This document shows, one piece after another, positions 18,101-25,681 of a stretch of 64,000 nucleotides of DNA (its first letter is position 1; every line of letters begins with the position of its first letter). Position numbers and translations under genes: made by a program. The stretch covers positions 1-64,000 of the forward strand of contig JBCCRC010000013.1 in NCBI GenBank assembly GCA_039208375.1, read 5' to 3'. The notes beneath the pieces are model-generated. The model worked only from the letters and a program-made list of their open reading frames with translations, ran no database searches and was not told the DNA's origin. The stretch is from JANQPC01 sp039208375. GTDB taxonomy: Bacteria > Pseudomonadota > Alphaproteobacteria > Rhodobacterales > Rhodobacteraceae.

Positions 18101-18389
18101 AGCCCAGTTTCTCACCGAAAACGGGATCGCTAGCGAAATCGTTAACAAAGCCTATGAGGGCGGGCGCACTATCGTAGATGTTATGAAAGACGGGCTGGTG
18201 CATCTTGTAATGAACACCACCGAGGGCGCACAGGCGGTGGAAGACAGCCGCTCGATGCGCAACGTGGCCCTGATGGACAAGATCCCCTACTTCACCACCG
18301 CCGCCGCCGCCCATGCCGCCGCGCTCGCCATGCGCACGGCGCGGGACGGTGAGATCGGAGTGAGAAGCTTGCAGGCCAAAGCGGGCTAG
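15114..18389 (+). CDS. carB: Carbamoyl-phosphate synthase large subunit
   Basis: Makes carbamoyl phosphate from bicarbonate, ATP and ammonia delivered by CarA, for arginine and pyrimidine synthesis. 1091 residues. The two homologous halves are clear: half 1 starts [24 protein letters not shown], half 2 starts [23 protein letters not shown], each with an ATP-grasp domain and an EVNPR/[18 protein letters not shown]-type metal site. The last 140 residues form the MGS-like allosteric domain ([18 protein letters not shown]). carA is not adjacent, as is usual for this group. The stop codon lies inside a perfect 14-bp palindrome (18381-18394) shared with the convergent gene. Confidence 0.98.
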   Translation: [1091 protein letters not shown]

Positions 18390-18841
18390 CCCGCCTCCTC
18401 CTCAAGATGCAGCTTCATATCGATGAGCACATGCTGAAGCGCGACCGTCTCGCGCAAAAGGCGCTTGGCTTCGTTGATTGAAATCACCCCGTCTTCGATG
18501 GACTGGTGATACTCTGCCATCAGCATTGCAAAGCGTTGCGACAGAGCGACGACATCGGAATTGACGCCGCCCTCGGGCGCATTGCGGCGCTCAGGGTCAT
18601 GGGAAAGCGTGCTGCCGCGAAGCTCCGCCAGCGCTGAGGTGACATGCGGGTAGCGCGACGCCTCTTCAAGCGCTGCAACGGCATCGACTGGCATGAAGCG
18701 ATCACGATGCTCGTCGGAATCGGAGTAATAGCGGCCGAGCGTGGCTTTCGATTTTCCGGTCAACTGGCAGGCGGCCTCGATGCCAACATCCTTCACAAGG
18801 GCCTCGGTGTGCTTCTTGAGATAGCTCTGCACAGTGCCCAT
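18386..18841 (-). CDS. HTH-like putative DNA-binding protein (151 aa)
   Basis: Not a recognised named family. The N-terminal 60 residues look like a DNA-binding helix-turn-helix: VKDVGIEAACQLTGKSKATLGRYYS has the spacing of an HTH with the recognition helix at KATLGRYYS. The rest is helical and acidic, with a C-terminal helix (SINEAKRLLRETVALQHVLIDMK) that may dimerise. GGAGG 6 nt before the ATG at 18841 sets the start; the in-frame ATG at 18853 has no ribosome site. Perfect palindromes lie 30-75 bp upstream, as expected for an autoregulator. This is inference from layout. The layout resembles phage-type regulators, but no other phage gene is near. Confidence 0.7.
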   Translation of the reverse strand: MGTVQSYLKKHTEALVKDVGIEAACQLTGKSKATLGRYYSDSDEHRDRFMPVDAVAALEEASRYPHVTSALAELRGSTLSHDPERRNAPEGGVNSDVVALSQRFAMLMAEYHQSIEDGVISINEAKRLLRETVALQHVLIDMKLHLEEEAG

Positions 18842-18853
18842 GCTGTCCTCCAT

Positions 18854-18915
18854 CCCCTTGTTTGCAAGGGGGAATACCGAAATCCGTTTCCCATTAATGG
18901 GAATGCAAGCGCTTG
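18854..18915. promoter_or_regulatory. Cluster of three palindromes, candidate autoregulatory operators
   Basis: CCCCTTG-N4-CAAGGGG at 18854-18871, the perfect 16-bp palindrome TTCCCATTAATGGGAA at 18888-18903, and CAAGCGCTTG at 18906-18915. They lie 13-75 bp upstream of the HTH-like gene on the minus strand, where its promoter must be. That they bind its product is inference; the symmetry is seen directly. Confidence 0.55.
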
Positions 18916-18932
18916 TCAGTATCAAAAGTGCT

Positions 18933-19055
18933 CCGAGCAAGCCTCGGGCATTTCGCGAGTTTCCGGCACCTCCCGTGCCGGGGAAGGGTAAGTCTTGCCG
19001 CGTGACCGCCGGGTGGGATCGGCGGGGCCGGGCAACTGGTACCACGCGCGGCAAG
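18933..19055. other. Hairpin-rich element, possible structured RNA
   Basis: Three successive inverted repeats: CCGAG-N5-CTCGG (18933-18947), CCGGCAC-N5-GTGCCGG (18963-18981), and a larger one with 9-bp outer arms CTTGCCGCG (18994-19002) and CGCGGCAAG (19047-19055) enclosing CCGCCG/CGGCGG (19006-19011 with 19020-19025). No T-run follows on either strand, so these are not plain terminators. Strand and function unknown. Confidence 0.4.
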
Positions 19056-19148
19056 TCTCGGCGGCAGCCTTGAGATCTGGCTGTATGGTGCAAAGGTTCG
19101 GTGCGCCTGCTGGCGGTTGAGCCTGCCGTGAATGATCCAAACTGTGCC

Positions 19149-19529
19149 TCAGGGTGCCGGCACGTGCTGATCAATCAGCACCGGGTTGCCGTCGGGATCT
19201 TCAACAACAAGGCTCGCAGGCCCGGTGCTGTTCGGGTCAGCTTCTGTCACAAGAGAAAGCCCTGCTTCTTTCAGCCTGGCCTGGATCGCCCGGATATCGG
19301 TGAAGCTCTCCATTGGCTCGGTCTCGCTCACCCAGCCTGGATTGAACGTTAGCATGTTCTTTTCAAACATCCCCTGGAACAGTCCAAGCGTGCAGGCTCC
19401 GTTTCGCAAGATCAGCCATCCCTGCTCTGCTTCCCCGGCAACTTCGTGAAATCCGAGGGCCTCATAGAAGGATCGCGAATTAGAGAGGTTGCTCACTGAA
19501 AGGCTTACCGAAAAAGCGCCGAGTTCCAT
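19149..19529 (-). CDS. VOC-superfamily (glyoxalase/bleomycin-resistance-like) protein
   Basis: A 126-residue VOC-fold protein. It opens with FSVSLSVSNLSNSRSFYEALGF, the usual first strand and helix, and ends with ASLVVEDPDGNPVLIDQH, where the Asp-Pro-Asp-Gly turn and final strand are typical. The first strand carries Ser rather than the usual His/Glu metal ligand, so it may not be a metalloenzyme. The ATG at 19529 has GGAG 9 nt upstream; a TTG at 19550 is in frame but adds a poor sequence. It is 38 nt downstream of the dehydrogenase gene on the same strand and may be its operon tail. Confidence 0.8.
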   Translation of the reverse strand: MELGAFSVSLSVSNLSNSRSFYEALGFHEVAGEAEQGWLILRNGACTLGLFQGMFEKNMLTFNPGWVSETEPMESFTDIRAIQARLKEAGLSLVTEADPNSTGPASLVVEDPDGNPVLIDQHVPAP

Positions 19530-19567
19530 GGTCTTGCACTCCAAAGACAAAGGCGCCCGGCAAAACG

Positions 19568-20524
19568 TTAGACGGCGTTGGGTAATGTTCGCCCATCTTG
19601 CCAGGCCAAAAGGTTTTCTACCGCCATCATGCCCATCGCCTCGCGCACCTCAAGCGCGGCGGTCCCGAGATGTGGAAGAAGTGTCACGTTGTCGAGGGCC
19701 TTCAGGGCTGCGGGCACCTCGGGCTCAAACTCGTAGACATCAAGCCCCGCGCCGGCGATCCGCCCGCCTTCGAGTACGTCAGTCAGGGCTGCTTCGTTAA
19801 CCACGTCCCCGCGCGCAATGTTGATCAGAAAGCCTTCGGGCTTCATCGCCGCAAGTTCCGCCGCGCCGATAAGGTGGTGGGTGTCGGGAGTCGCCGGAAC
19901 GGCTAGAACGACGATATCCGCGACGCCCAGAAGTTCGGGCAACGCCTCGATCTGGCGGGCAGGCATTCCTGGGTCTGTCACACGCGAGCGGTTGTAGAAC
20001 ACCACATCCATTCCGAACCCGCCGTGGCAGCGCTTCGCGATTGCCTTTCCGATGCGGCCCATACCGACGATGCCCACGGTTTTTTCCGACACGTGGAAGC
20101 CTAGAAGCTGCGTCGGGTGCCAGCCCGCCCAAGCGTTTGCACGCACCATGCGCTCGCCCTCTCCCGCGCGGCGGCAGGCCATCAGCATCAGCGTCATCGC
20201 TATGTCTGCCGTGGCGTCGGTGACCGCGCCCGGAGTGTTGGTGACGGCCAAGCCCGCGGCCTGAGCCGCCGACACATCGATATGATTATAGCCGACGCCG
20301 AAGTTCGCGAGGATTTTCGTGCGTGGCTCCGGCACCTCGGCAAAGGCGCCTGCACGAAAGGCATCGCCCAGCGTGGGCAGAATTGCGTCGTGGGATTTGA
20401 GCGCCTCGACGCATTCATCATGGGTCATCGGAAGGGTCGTGTCTCGTACATCAACATCAAACCGCGCGCGGGCGGCGGCGAGAACGGTGTCGGGCAGTGG
20501 TCGAGAGATCAGAAGAGACGGCAT
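19568..20524 (-). CDS. D-isomer-specific 2-hydroxyacid dehydrogenase (glyoxylate/hydroxypyruvate reductase-like)
   Basis: NAD(P)-dependent reductase of 2-oxoacids, 318 residues, cytoplasmic. The Rossmann motif GIVGMGRIGKAIA is near residue 150 and is followed by FYNRSRV, where an Arg-rich end of strand 2 suggests NADPH preference. Catalytic residues are visible as INIARGD (Arg), the Glu of the EFEPEVP stretch and LPHLGTA (His). GVGYNHIDVSAA is the substrate-loop motif shared with glyoxylate reductases of the GyaR/GhrB type. Its ATG overlaps the csaA stop by one base (TAATG), making it the third gene of proC-csaA-dehydrogenase. Confidence 0.9.
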   Translation of the reverse strand: MPSLLISRPLPDTVLAAARARFDVDVRDTTLPMTHDECVEALKSHDAILPTLGDAFRAGAFAEVPEPRTKILANFGVGYNHIDVSAAQAAGLAVTNTPGAVTDATADIAMTLMLMACRRAGEGERMVRANAWAGWHPTQLLGFHVSEKTVGIVGMGRIGKAIAKRCHGGFGMDVVFYNRSRVTDPGMPARQIEALPELLGVADIVVLAVPATPDTHHLIGAAELAAMKPEGFLINIARGDVVNEAALTDVLEGGRIAGAGLDVYEFEPEVPAALKALDNVTLLPHLGTAALEVREAMGMMAVENLLAWQDGRTLPNAV

Positions 20525-20859
20525 TAGTACATCCGGCCGCCAAGCGGCACGTCCTTATCGGGGGTGATCAGCACAACTTCACCGGCCTCGTCTGGCAGGC
20601 CCAGCACGAGAACTTCTGACATCACAGGGCCAATCTGACGGGGCGGAAAATTCACCACGGCGATCACGCGTTTGCCGGGAAGGTCTTCGGGCGCATAATG
20701 TTTGGTAATTTGCGCGGAGGATTTCTTTTCCCCGATCTCCGGCCCGAAATCGACCCAGAGCTTGATCGCGGGTTTTCGTGCCTCGGGAAAGGGCTCGGCC
20801 CGCGCGATAACGCCGACGCGGATATCCACCTTCATAAATTCATCAAAGCTGATGGTCAT
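20524..20859 (-). CDS. csaA: tRNA-binding protein CsaA
   Basis: A 111-residue single OB-fold protein of the EMAPII/CsaA type; family members bind tRNA and have been linked to chaperone or secretion activity. Signatures are FMKVDIRVGVIARAEPFPEARKPAIKL at the start and VVNFPPRQIGPVMSEVLVLG in the middle, both diagnostic of CsaA. Length is normal. It overlaps proC by ATGA and the dehydrogenase by TAATG, so translation of the three is coupled. The reason for the coupling with proline synthesis is unknown. Confidence 0.93.
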   Translation of the reverse strand: MTISFDEFMKVDIRVGVIARAEPFPEARKPAIKLWVDFGPEIGEKKSSAQITKHYAPEDLPGKRVIAVVNFPPRQIGPVMSEVLVLGLPDEAGEVVLITPDKDVPLGGRMY

Positions 20860-21668
20860 TTGCCCAGCTCCCGGCTTCGACGCGCCGCGGCAGCGACAGC
20901 GTCGCGCAAGAGGATGGGAAAGCCACGCCGCTCATCCATCAACACGCCGAGCGCAGCCTCGGTGGTGCCCTTGGGGCTGGTGACGTTGATACGAAGTTGC
21001 GCTGGATCTTCGCCAGCGGCTTCTGCCAATTCCCCGGCGCCGGCCACGGTGGCGCGCGCAAGTTTGAGCGCGAGGTCGGGTGCAAGCCCCTCCGCCTCTC
21101 CCGCCGCCGCCATAGTTTCTATGAGGTGGAATACATAGGCCGGGCCCGACCCCGAAACGGCAGTCACGGCATCCATCTGCACTTCGTCTTCGATCCGCAC
21201 GGTCTGCCCGACCGCCGCGAGGAGGCCCTCCCCCAATTCAAGCGCAGCCTCCGTGGCGCAGGCGTTGCCGATAAGCGCGGTAATTCCACGGCCAACGGCA
21301 GCAGGCGTATTGGGCATAGCGCGGATGATCGGGCTTTGCGCGCCCAGAATGTCCTCGAACCGTGCAAGCGGCGTGCCCGCGGCGACAGAGATGAAGAGGG
21401 TGGCCCCGGCACCTAGCCCGCGGATGGCAGGAAGCGCCTCGCCAATCATCTGCGGTTTGACGGCGATGATCACCACAGCGGGGCTTTCGGGCAGGGCCGT
21501 GTTGAGCGAAACGCCGGTGCCTTGCAGCCACGCACTTGGCGCTGGGTCAACTACCGTCACAGCTCCGGCGGCAATCCCGCCATCGAGCCATCCGGCAAGC
21601 ATGGCCGACCCTATCTTGCCGCAGCCCAGAAGAACGAGCCCACGCGCGTTTATCTCTGAGAAATCCAT
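20856..21668 (-). CDS. proC: Pyrroline-5-carboxylate reductase
   Basis: Last step of proline synthesis: reduces 1-pyrroline-5-carboxylate with NAD(P)H. 270 residues. The Rossmann motif LLGCGKIGSAMLAGW is at the N-terminus (residues 13-27). The catalytic C-terminal domain shows MPNTPAAVGRGITAL, VSGSGPAYVFHLIE and the family signature near RINVTSPKGTTEAAL. It heads the three-gene minus-strand operon proC-csaA-dehydrogenase; a terminator of the previous gene lies just upstream. Confidence 0.96.
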   Translation of the reverse strand: MDFSEINARGLVLLGCGKIGSAMLAGWLDGGIAAGAVTVVDPAPSAWLQGTGVSLNTALPESPAVVIIAVKPQMIGEALPAIRGLGAGATLFISVAAGTPLARFEDILGAQSPIIRAMPNTPAAVGRGITALIGNACATEAALELGEGLLAAVGQTVRIEDEVQMDAVTAVSGSGPAYVFHLIETMAAAGEAEGLAPDLALKLARATVAGAGELAEAAGEDPAQLRINVTSPKGTTEAALGVLMDERRGFPILLRDAVAAAARRSRELGK

Positions 21669-21703
21669 AACCCCTCCGCTGACGCGAGAGCCCTAAAACA
21701 AGT

Positions 21704-21736
21704 GGCCCGCCGGGGCAACACACGCACCGGCGGGCC
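21704..21736 (-). terminator. Stem-loop terminator after the ybjN-like gene
   Basis: A perfect 10-bp stem, GGCCCGCCGG (21704-21713) with CCGGCGGGCC (21727-21736), and a 13-nt loop. On the minus strand a short T-rich stretch (TTGTTTTAG) follows. It lies 34 nt after the stop of the upstream gene and before proC. Confidence 0.65.
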
Positions 21737-21769
21737 TCAAACCGCGGGGGTTCACGGCTTGGGGGGTCT

Positions 21770-22273
21770 CTACGCCGTTCCGTACGCTTCGGAGATGGCG
21801 ACCTTCATGGCATCTTCGGGGGTGCGATCGCCCCAAGCGACCAGTTGGAACGCGGGGTAGAACCGCTCCGCCGTCATAACTGCCGTTGCGATCATCGTAT
21901 CGATCTGTTCGGGGCTAGCAGTCTGGCCACCGGCCAGCACAAGCCCGTAGCGATAGACCATCAGACGCTGCGCCCTCCAGTAGGTGAAGGCGCCGGCCCA
22001 GCAAGTATCGTTCGTGCGATTTAACGTTTCGTAAAGCTCCGCCATCCGGTCTTCCGGCGGCTCCATCTCGAACGTGCAAATCAGGCGCAGCGTTTCGTCG
22101 TAGTTGGACCAGGCCAGGGTGATCGAGTACGTCCGCCATTGGCCTTCGACGGCCATGGCAATCTGATCATCGGCGACGCGGTCGAAATCCCATTCATGAT
22201 GCTCGGCGATGTGTTCCACGATATCGATTGGATGGAGGTCTTCTGTGCTCAGAAACTGCTCGGAAAGCGCCAT
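21770..22273 (-). CDS. YbjN-domain protein
   Basis: A 167-residue cytoplasmic protein of the YbjN family (type III secretion chaperone-like fold). The pattern HPIDIVEHIAEHHEWDFDRVADDQIAMAVEGQWRTYSI, with a helix followed by paired strands, and LRLICTFEMEPPEDRMAELYETLNRTND match alphaproteobacterial members. In E. coli YbjN affects motility and stress responses; a role here is not known. It stands alone between two spacers and has its own stem-loop terminator, so it is probably monocistronic. In this group it often lies upstream of proC. Confidence 0.87.
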   Translation of the reverse strand: MALSEQFLSTEDLHPIDIVEHIAEHHEWDFDRVADDQIAMAVEGQWRTYSITLAWSNYDETLRLICTFEMEPPEDRMAELYETLNRTNDTCWAGAFTYWRAQRLMVYRYGLVLAGGQTASPEQIDTMIATAVMTAERFYPAFQLVAWGDRTPEDAMKVAISEAYGTA

Positions 22274-22638
22274 GCGCGGCCTCGTGGGGTTGTAGCCCGG
22301 GGCGGGGATTGGCCCTCTAGGCTTAGGTGCCTGCTCTAGTTACGGCGGTTCTGCGCCACCGTCCCTACGATATATGGTGGTGCCAAATCGGAGGGCTGTA
22401 AAGACATATTTTGTGAAACATTGAGGACGGCCTAACGCCGCCGCCGCCAGTCGCATATTGGGGCGGGCACTGGGATCCAAGTCGGGAACCGGCGTCGTCG
22501 GCGGGCGTCGGCGCGAAGGAGCGTTCCGATCAACATGTCCGGCAAAAAGCGCGTTCGGCGTGGTCCGCGCACTGGCAGCATACGGCGAGTAAGCGGACGC
22601 ACCCCGTGCGGCGGGATCAGCTTGGTGCGCTTTAGGGC
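22274..22638. other. 365-bp intergenic stretch
   Basis: No gene of confidence. One micro-frame on the plus strand (22535-22642) could encode 35 mostly basic residues starting MSGKKRVRRG, with an AAGGAG too far upstream (about 14 nt); it runs into the stop of the ubiK-like gene. The promoter of the ybjN gene must be at the left end. GCC and GGC triplet runs dominate the middle. Confidence 0.5.
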
Positions 22639-22884
22639 CTAGCCCTTCTTGGCTTCCAGCGCATCGAGCCGCGTCTTCAACGCTTCGTTTTCTGCACGCG
22701 CATTCTCGGCCATCGTGCGCACGGCATCGAATTCCTCTCGCGTCACAAGATCACGCTCCGCGAGCCACCGTTCAAACCAGCTGTTGAACGCGGTCTCCGC
22801 CTCTTCCCGAGCCCCCTGGGCCACGCCCATAGCGTTGGTCATCAATTGGGATACGTCATCGAGAATCTTGTTGCGGCTCTGCAT
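22639..22884 (-). CDS. UbiK-family accessory factor (BMFP-domain, DUF526)
   Basis: An 81-residue, mostly helical protein. The N-terminal amphipathic helix (residues 3-45) and the C-terminal coiled coil with LVTREEFDAVRTMAENARAEN are diagnostic of the BMFP/UbiK family; enterobacterial UbiK supports aerobic ubiquinone synthesis as part of a lipid-associated Ubi complex. The start at 22884 is fixed by AAGGAGAG directly upstream; a longer frame to 23361 is a shadow of lgt. It is divergent from lgt, with only 90 bp between the starts. Confidence 0.88.
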   Translation of the reverse strand: MQSRNKILDDVSQLMTNAMGVAQGAREEAETAFNSWFERWLAERDLVTREEFDAVRTMAENARAENEALKTRLDALEAKKG

Positions 22885-22974
22885 CTCGCTCTCCTTCACA
22901 GCACACTGGGTATATGGGCAGGATCGCGCCGCCCGCAAGGTTGACAACACCGCGCCCACCGGCAATGGGGCCGC

Positions 22975-23859
22975 ATGGGTTTCGCCATTCCGTTCCCCGA
23001 AATCGGGCCAGAGATTTTCGCGATCGATCTGGGCAGCTTTCGCTTTGCCCTGCGCTGGTACGCGCTGGCCTACATCGTGGGGATCGTGATCGGGTGGCAG
23101 ATGGTGGCGCAGGCCGTCAAGCGGCCGACGCTTTGGGCCGATGAGACTGCGCCGATGACTGTGAAGCAGGTGGAAGATCTGCTCACTTTCATCGTGCTGG
23201 GCATCATCGTCGGCGGGCGGCTTGGCTTCGTGATGTTCTATCAGCCGGGCTACTACCTCGCGAACCCGATTGAAATTCTCTACATCTGGCAAGGGGGTAT
23301 GGCCTTCCACGGCGGGCTTCTTGGAGTTGTTGTGGTCGCCCTGTGGTTCTGCTGGCGTCACAAGCTTCCCATGCTTTCGGTAGGTGATGCGCTGGCCATG
23401 GCCACCCCGCCCGGGCTGATGCTTGGCCGTATCGCGAATTTTATCAACGGGGAGCTATGGGGGCGGCCGACCGAGGCACCGTGGGGCGTGATCTTTCCTG
23501 GCGAGGCGGCGCAAACCTGCCCAGGCTTCGGCGCCCCCTGCGCCCGTCACCCTTCGCAGCTCTACGAGGCGTTTCTCGAGGGTCTTCTCTTGGGCCTCGT
23601 CATCCTCTGGCTCGTCTGGGCCCGGCGCTGGCTGAAAGCACCTGGGCGCATCACGGGTGTGTTTCTGGCGGGCTACGGATTGGGGCGCTTTGTCGTGGAG
23701 TATTTCCGGCAGGCCGACCCGCAATTTATCACACCCGACAACCCGATCGGCCATGCGATCCGGCTTGGCGAATATGGCGTCACCATGGGGCAGCTTCTGT
23801 CTCTGCCGATGCTTGCTTTGGGGCTTGTATTCATCGTGCTGTCTCGGAAGCCGGCGTGA
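22975..23859 (+). CDS. lgt: Prolipoprotein diacylglyceryl transferase
   Basis: First enzyme of lipoprotein maturation: transfers diacylglycerol from phosphatidylglycerol to the lipobox cysteine, in the inner membrane. 294 residues, seven hydrophobic segments. Conserved signatures are RWYALAYIVGIVIGW, IVLGIIVGGRLGFVMFYQ, WQGGMAFHGGLLG with the essential His, and the Lgt signature GLMLGRIANFINGELWGRPT containing the Arg-Asn-Gly core. RHPSQLYEAFLEG supplies further conserved residues. Its stop overlaps the GTG start of the next gene, so the lgt - methyltransferase - pgeF order is one operon. Confidence 0.97.
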   Translation: MGFAIPFPEIGPEIFAIDLGSFRFALRWYALAYIVGIVIGWQMVAQAVKRPTLWADETAPMTVKQVEDLLTFIVLGIIVGGRLGFVMFYQPGYYLANPIEILYIWQGGMAFHGGLLGVVVVALWFCWRHKLPMLSVGDALAMATPPGLMLGRIANFINGELWGRPTEAPWGVIFPGEAAQTCPGFGAPCARHPSQLYEAFLEGLLLGLVILWLVWARRWLKAPGRITGVFLAGYGLGRFVVEYFRQADPQFITPDNPIGHAIRLGEYGVTMGQLLSLPMLALGLVFIVLSRKPA

Positions 23860-24926
23860 CACCGTTGGCAGCGGCGCTGGCACGGCAGGTCCGCGCAGCC
23901 GGGCCAATGAGCGTGGCCGACTTCATGGCCGCCTGTCTCACTGACCCTGACCATGGATACTACATGGCGGACGATCCTTTGGGCGTGTCGGGGGATTTCA
24001 CCACCGCCCCCGAAATCAGTCAGATGTTTGGCGAGCTTCTGGGGCTTTCTCTAGCAGAAGCGTGGCGGGCGGCAGGAGCGCCTGAGCGCATCGTTTTGGC
24101 AGAGCTTGGGCCGGGGCGCGGCACGTTGATGGCTGACCTGATGCGTGCCACCCGCGCCGTGCGGGGCTTTCACGCCGCCGCTGAGATTGTGTTGGTGGAC
24201 GTGTCGCCACAACTGCGCGCGGCGCAGGCCAACGCACTAAAAGCTTATTCCCCTAGCTGGGTGGATACGATCGAGGCGCTTCCCGAGGGGGCAACATACT
24301 TGATCGCAAACGAGTTCTTCGATGCGCTGCCGATCCGGCAGTTTCGGCGGTCAGAGGCGGGCTGGGAGGAAATCGTAATCGGGCTTTCGGGCGGCACGCT
24401 TATGCGCGGGCACACCGCGCCGGTGCGGATGGCAGATTTGGAGCATCGTTGGTCCGACACCCGGCCCGGCGATATCGTTGAAACGAACGCCTCAGCCCGA
24501 GCTGCTGCAAACACTATCGCGCGCCGCGTCGCAGCCCATGGCGGCGCGGCGCTGATCATCGATTACGGGGATTGGCGCGCTCTCGGCGATACGCTGCAGG
24601 CAATGCGCCACCACGCGCCCGCCGACCCCTTGGCGGAGCCCGGCCTTGCCGATCTGACCGCGCACGTTGATTTCGAGGTGTTGGCGCAGGCAGCCATCGC
24701 TGCGGGGGCAACGCACAGCCGGCTGACGCCGCAGGGCGTTTTTCTGGAGCGACTAGGAATTACCGCGCGCGCCCAGGCGTTGGCAAAAGGGCTCACCGGC
24801 CCTGCGCTTGAAGCACATATTGCAGCCCATCGGCGCTTGACGCATCCCAGCGAAATGGGAACCCTCTTTAAGGTGATGTCAATTCACGCCGCAGATTCAC
24901 CGCCACCCCCGGGGCTAGAGCCGTGA
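23856..24926 (+). CDS. Class I SAM-dependent methyltransferase, NDUFAF7/MidA family (DUF185)
   Basis: A 356-residue methyltransferase. Family features: MSVADFMAACLTDPDHGYYM at the start, GDFTTAPEISQMFGELLGL, SAM motif AELGPGRGTLMADLMR, IANEFFDALPIRQF and a C-terminal AHVDFEVLAQAA. In mitochondria the orthologue NDUFAF7 methylates an arginine of a complex I subunit; the bacterial substrate is not established. The GTG at 23856 overlaps the lgt stop (GTGA). Its own stop overlaps the pgeF GTG in the same way. The conserved lgt-NDUFAF7-pgeF order is common in alphaproteobacteria. Confidence 0.92.
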   Translation: MTPLAAALARQVRAAGPMSVADFMAACLTDPDHGYYMADDPLGVSGDFTTAPEISQMFGELLGLSLAEAWRAAGAPERIVLAELGPGRGTLMADLMRATRAVRGFHAAAEIVLVDVSPQLRAAQANALKAYSPSWVDTIEALPEGATYLIANEFFDALPIRQFRRSEAGWEEIVIGLSGGTLMRGHTAPVRMADLEHRWSDTRPGDIVETNASARAAANTIARRVAAHGGAALIIDYGDWRALGDTLQAMRHHAPADPLAEPGLADLTAHVDFEVLAQAAIAAGATHSRLTPQGVFLERLGITARAQALAKGLTGPALEAHIAAHRRLTHPSEMGTLFKVMSIHAADSPPPPGLEP

Positions 24927-25681
24927 CGCTAGAACGCCTGACCTCTGATTTGATCGCCCCTACGCTGCATGGCTTCTTTACGCGCCGGGGTGGCGCATCA
25001 TCAGGGGTGTTCGACGGGCTGAACTGCGGCCCTGGTTCCAGCGATCAGGCAGAAATGGTGCAGATCAACCTCGCGCGCGTCGCAGATGCGATGGGTGTGG
25101 GCACCGACGCGCTCTTGCGCGTGCACCAGGTGCATTCGGCCACGGCTGTGCCGGTCTCGGCCCCCTTCGCGGATGCCAGGCCGCGGGCGGACGGGCTGGC
25201 CACGGCCACGCCAGGGATCGCGATTTCGGTTTTGACAGCCGACTGCGCGCCGGTGCTGTTCAGTGACCCGGATGCGCGCATCATCGGGGCGGCCCATGCG
25301 GGCTGGAAAGGTGCGCTTGGGGGGGTGCTGGAAGCAACGCTTGTGGCCATGGAGCGGCTGGGCGCAACCCGCGGCGCGATCCGCGCAGCGATCGGGCCGA
25401 CGATCAGCCAACGCGCCTATGAGGTTGGCCCCGAGTTTATGGATGCTTTCGTTGCGGAGGATCCTCAGAACACCCGCTTTTTCTCTGGCGGCGCAGGCGA
25501 CAGGATGCATTTCGATCTCCCGTCCTATGCTCTGGCGCGGCTTCGAGAAGCCGGTGTGCACACGGCAGAGTGGATCCAGCACTGCACGTACTCGGATTCC
25601 GCCAGATTCTTCTCTTACCGTCGCAGCGTCCACAACAAAGAGGCCGATTATGGCCGATTGATCGCTTCGATTCGGCTTTAG
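24923..25681 (+). CDS. pgeF: Peptidoglycan editing factor PgeF (laccase-domain, YfiH family)
   Basis: A 252-residue cytoplasmic enzyme of the PgeF/YfiH family; in E. coli it prevents mis-incorporation of L-Ser into the peptidoglycan stem, and older annotations call it polyphenol oxidase. The metal-site residues are in place: RVHQVHS, LTADCAPVLF and GAAHAGWKGALGG, plus the family C-terminus CTYSDSARFFSYRR. GTG start overlapping the previous stop. It ends the lgt operon; no terminator is obvious after it, and the next 320 bp are without a clear gene. Confidence 0.95.
   Translation: MTLERLTSDLIAPTLHGFFTRRGGASSGVFDGLNCGPGSSDQAEMVQINLARVADAMGVGTDALLRVHQVHSATAVPVSAPFADARPRADGLATATPGIAISVLTADCAPVLFSDPDARIIGAAHAGWKGALGGVLEATLVAMERLGATRGAIRAAIGPTISQRAYEVGPEFMDAFVAEDPQNTRFFSGGAGDRMHFDLPSYALARLREAGVHTAEWIQHCTYSDSARFFSYRRSVHNKEADYGRLIASIRL

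Larger units (their letters stand above)
18842..19148. other. 307-bp intergenic region upstream of the HTH gene
   Basis: No convincing gene. It holds three palindromes close to the HTH gene (18854-18915) and a run of strong hairpins (18933-19055), described separately. The density of inverted repeats is the highest I see in any spacer of the window. Confidence 0.7.

Noticed and set aside
22535..22642. 35-codon plus-strand frame starting MSGKKRVRRG
   Set aside because: Poorly placed ribosome site, overlaps the end of the ubiK-like gene, no other support.
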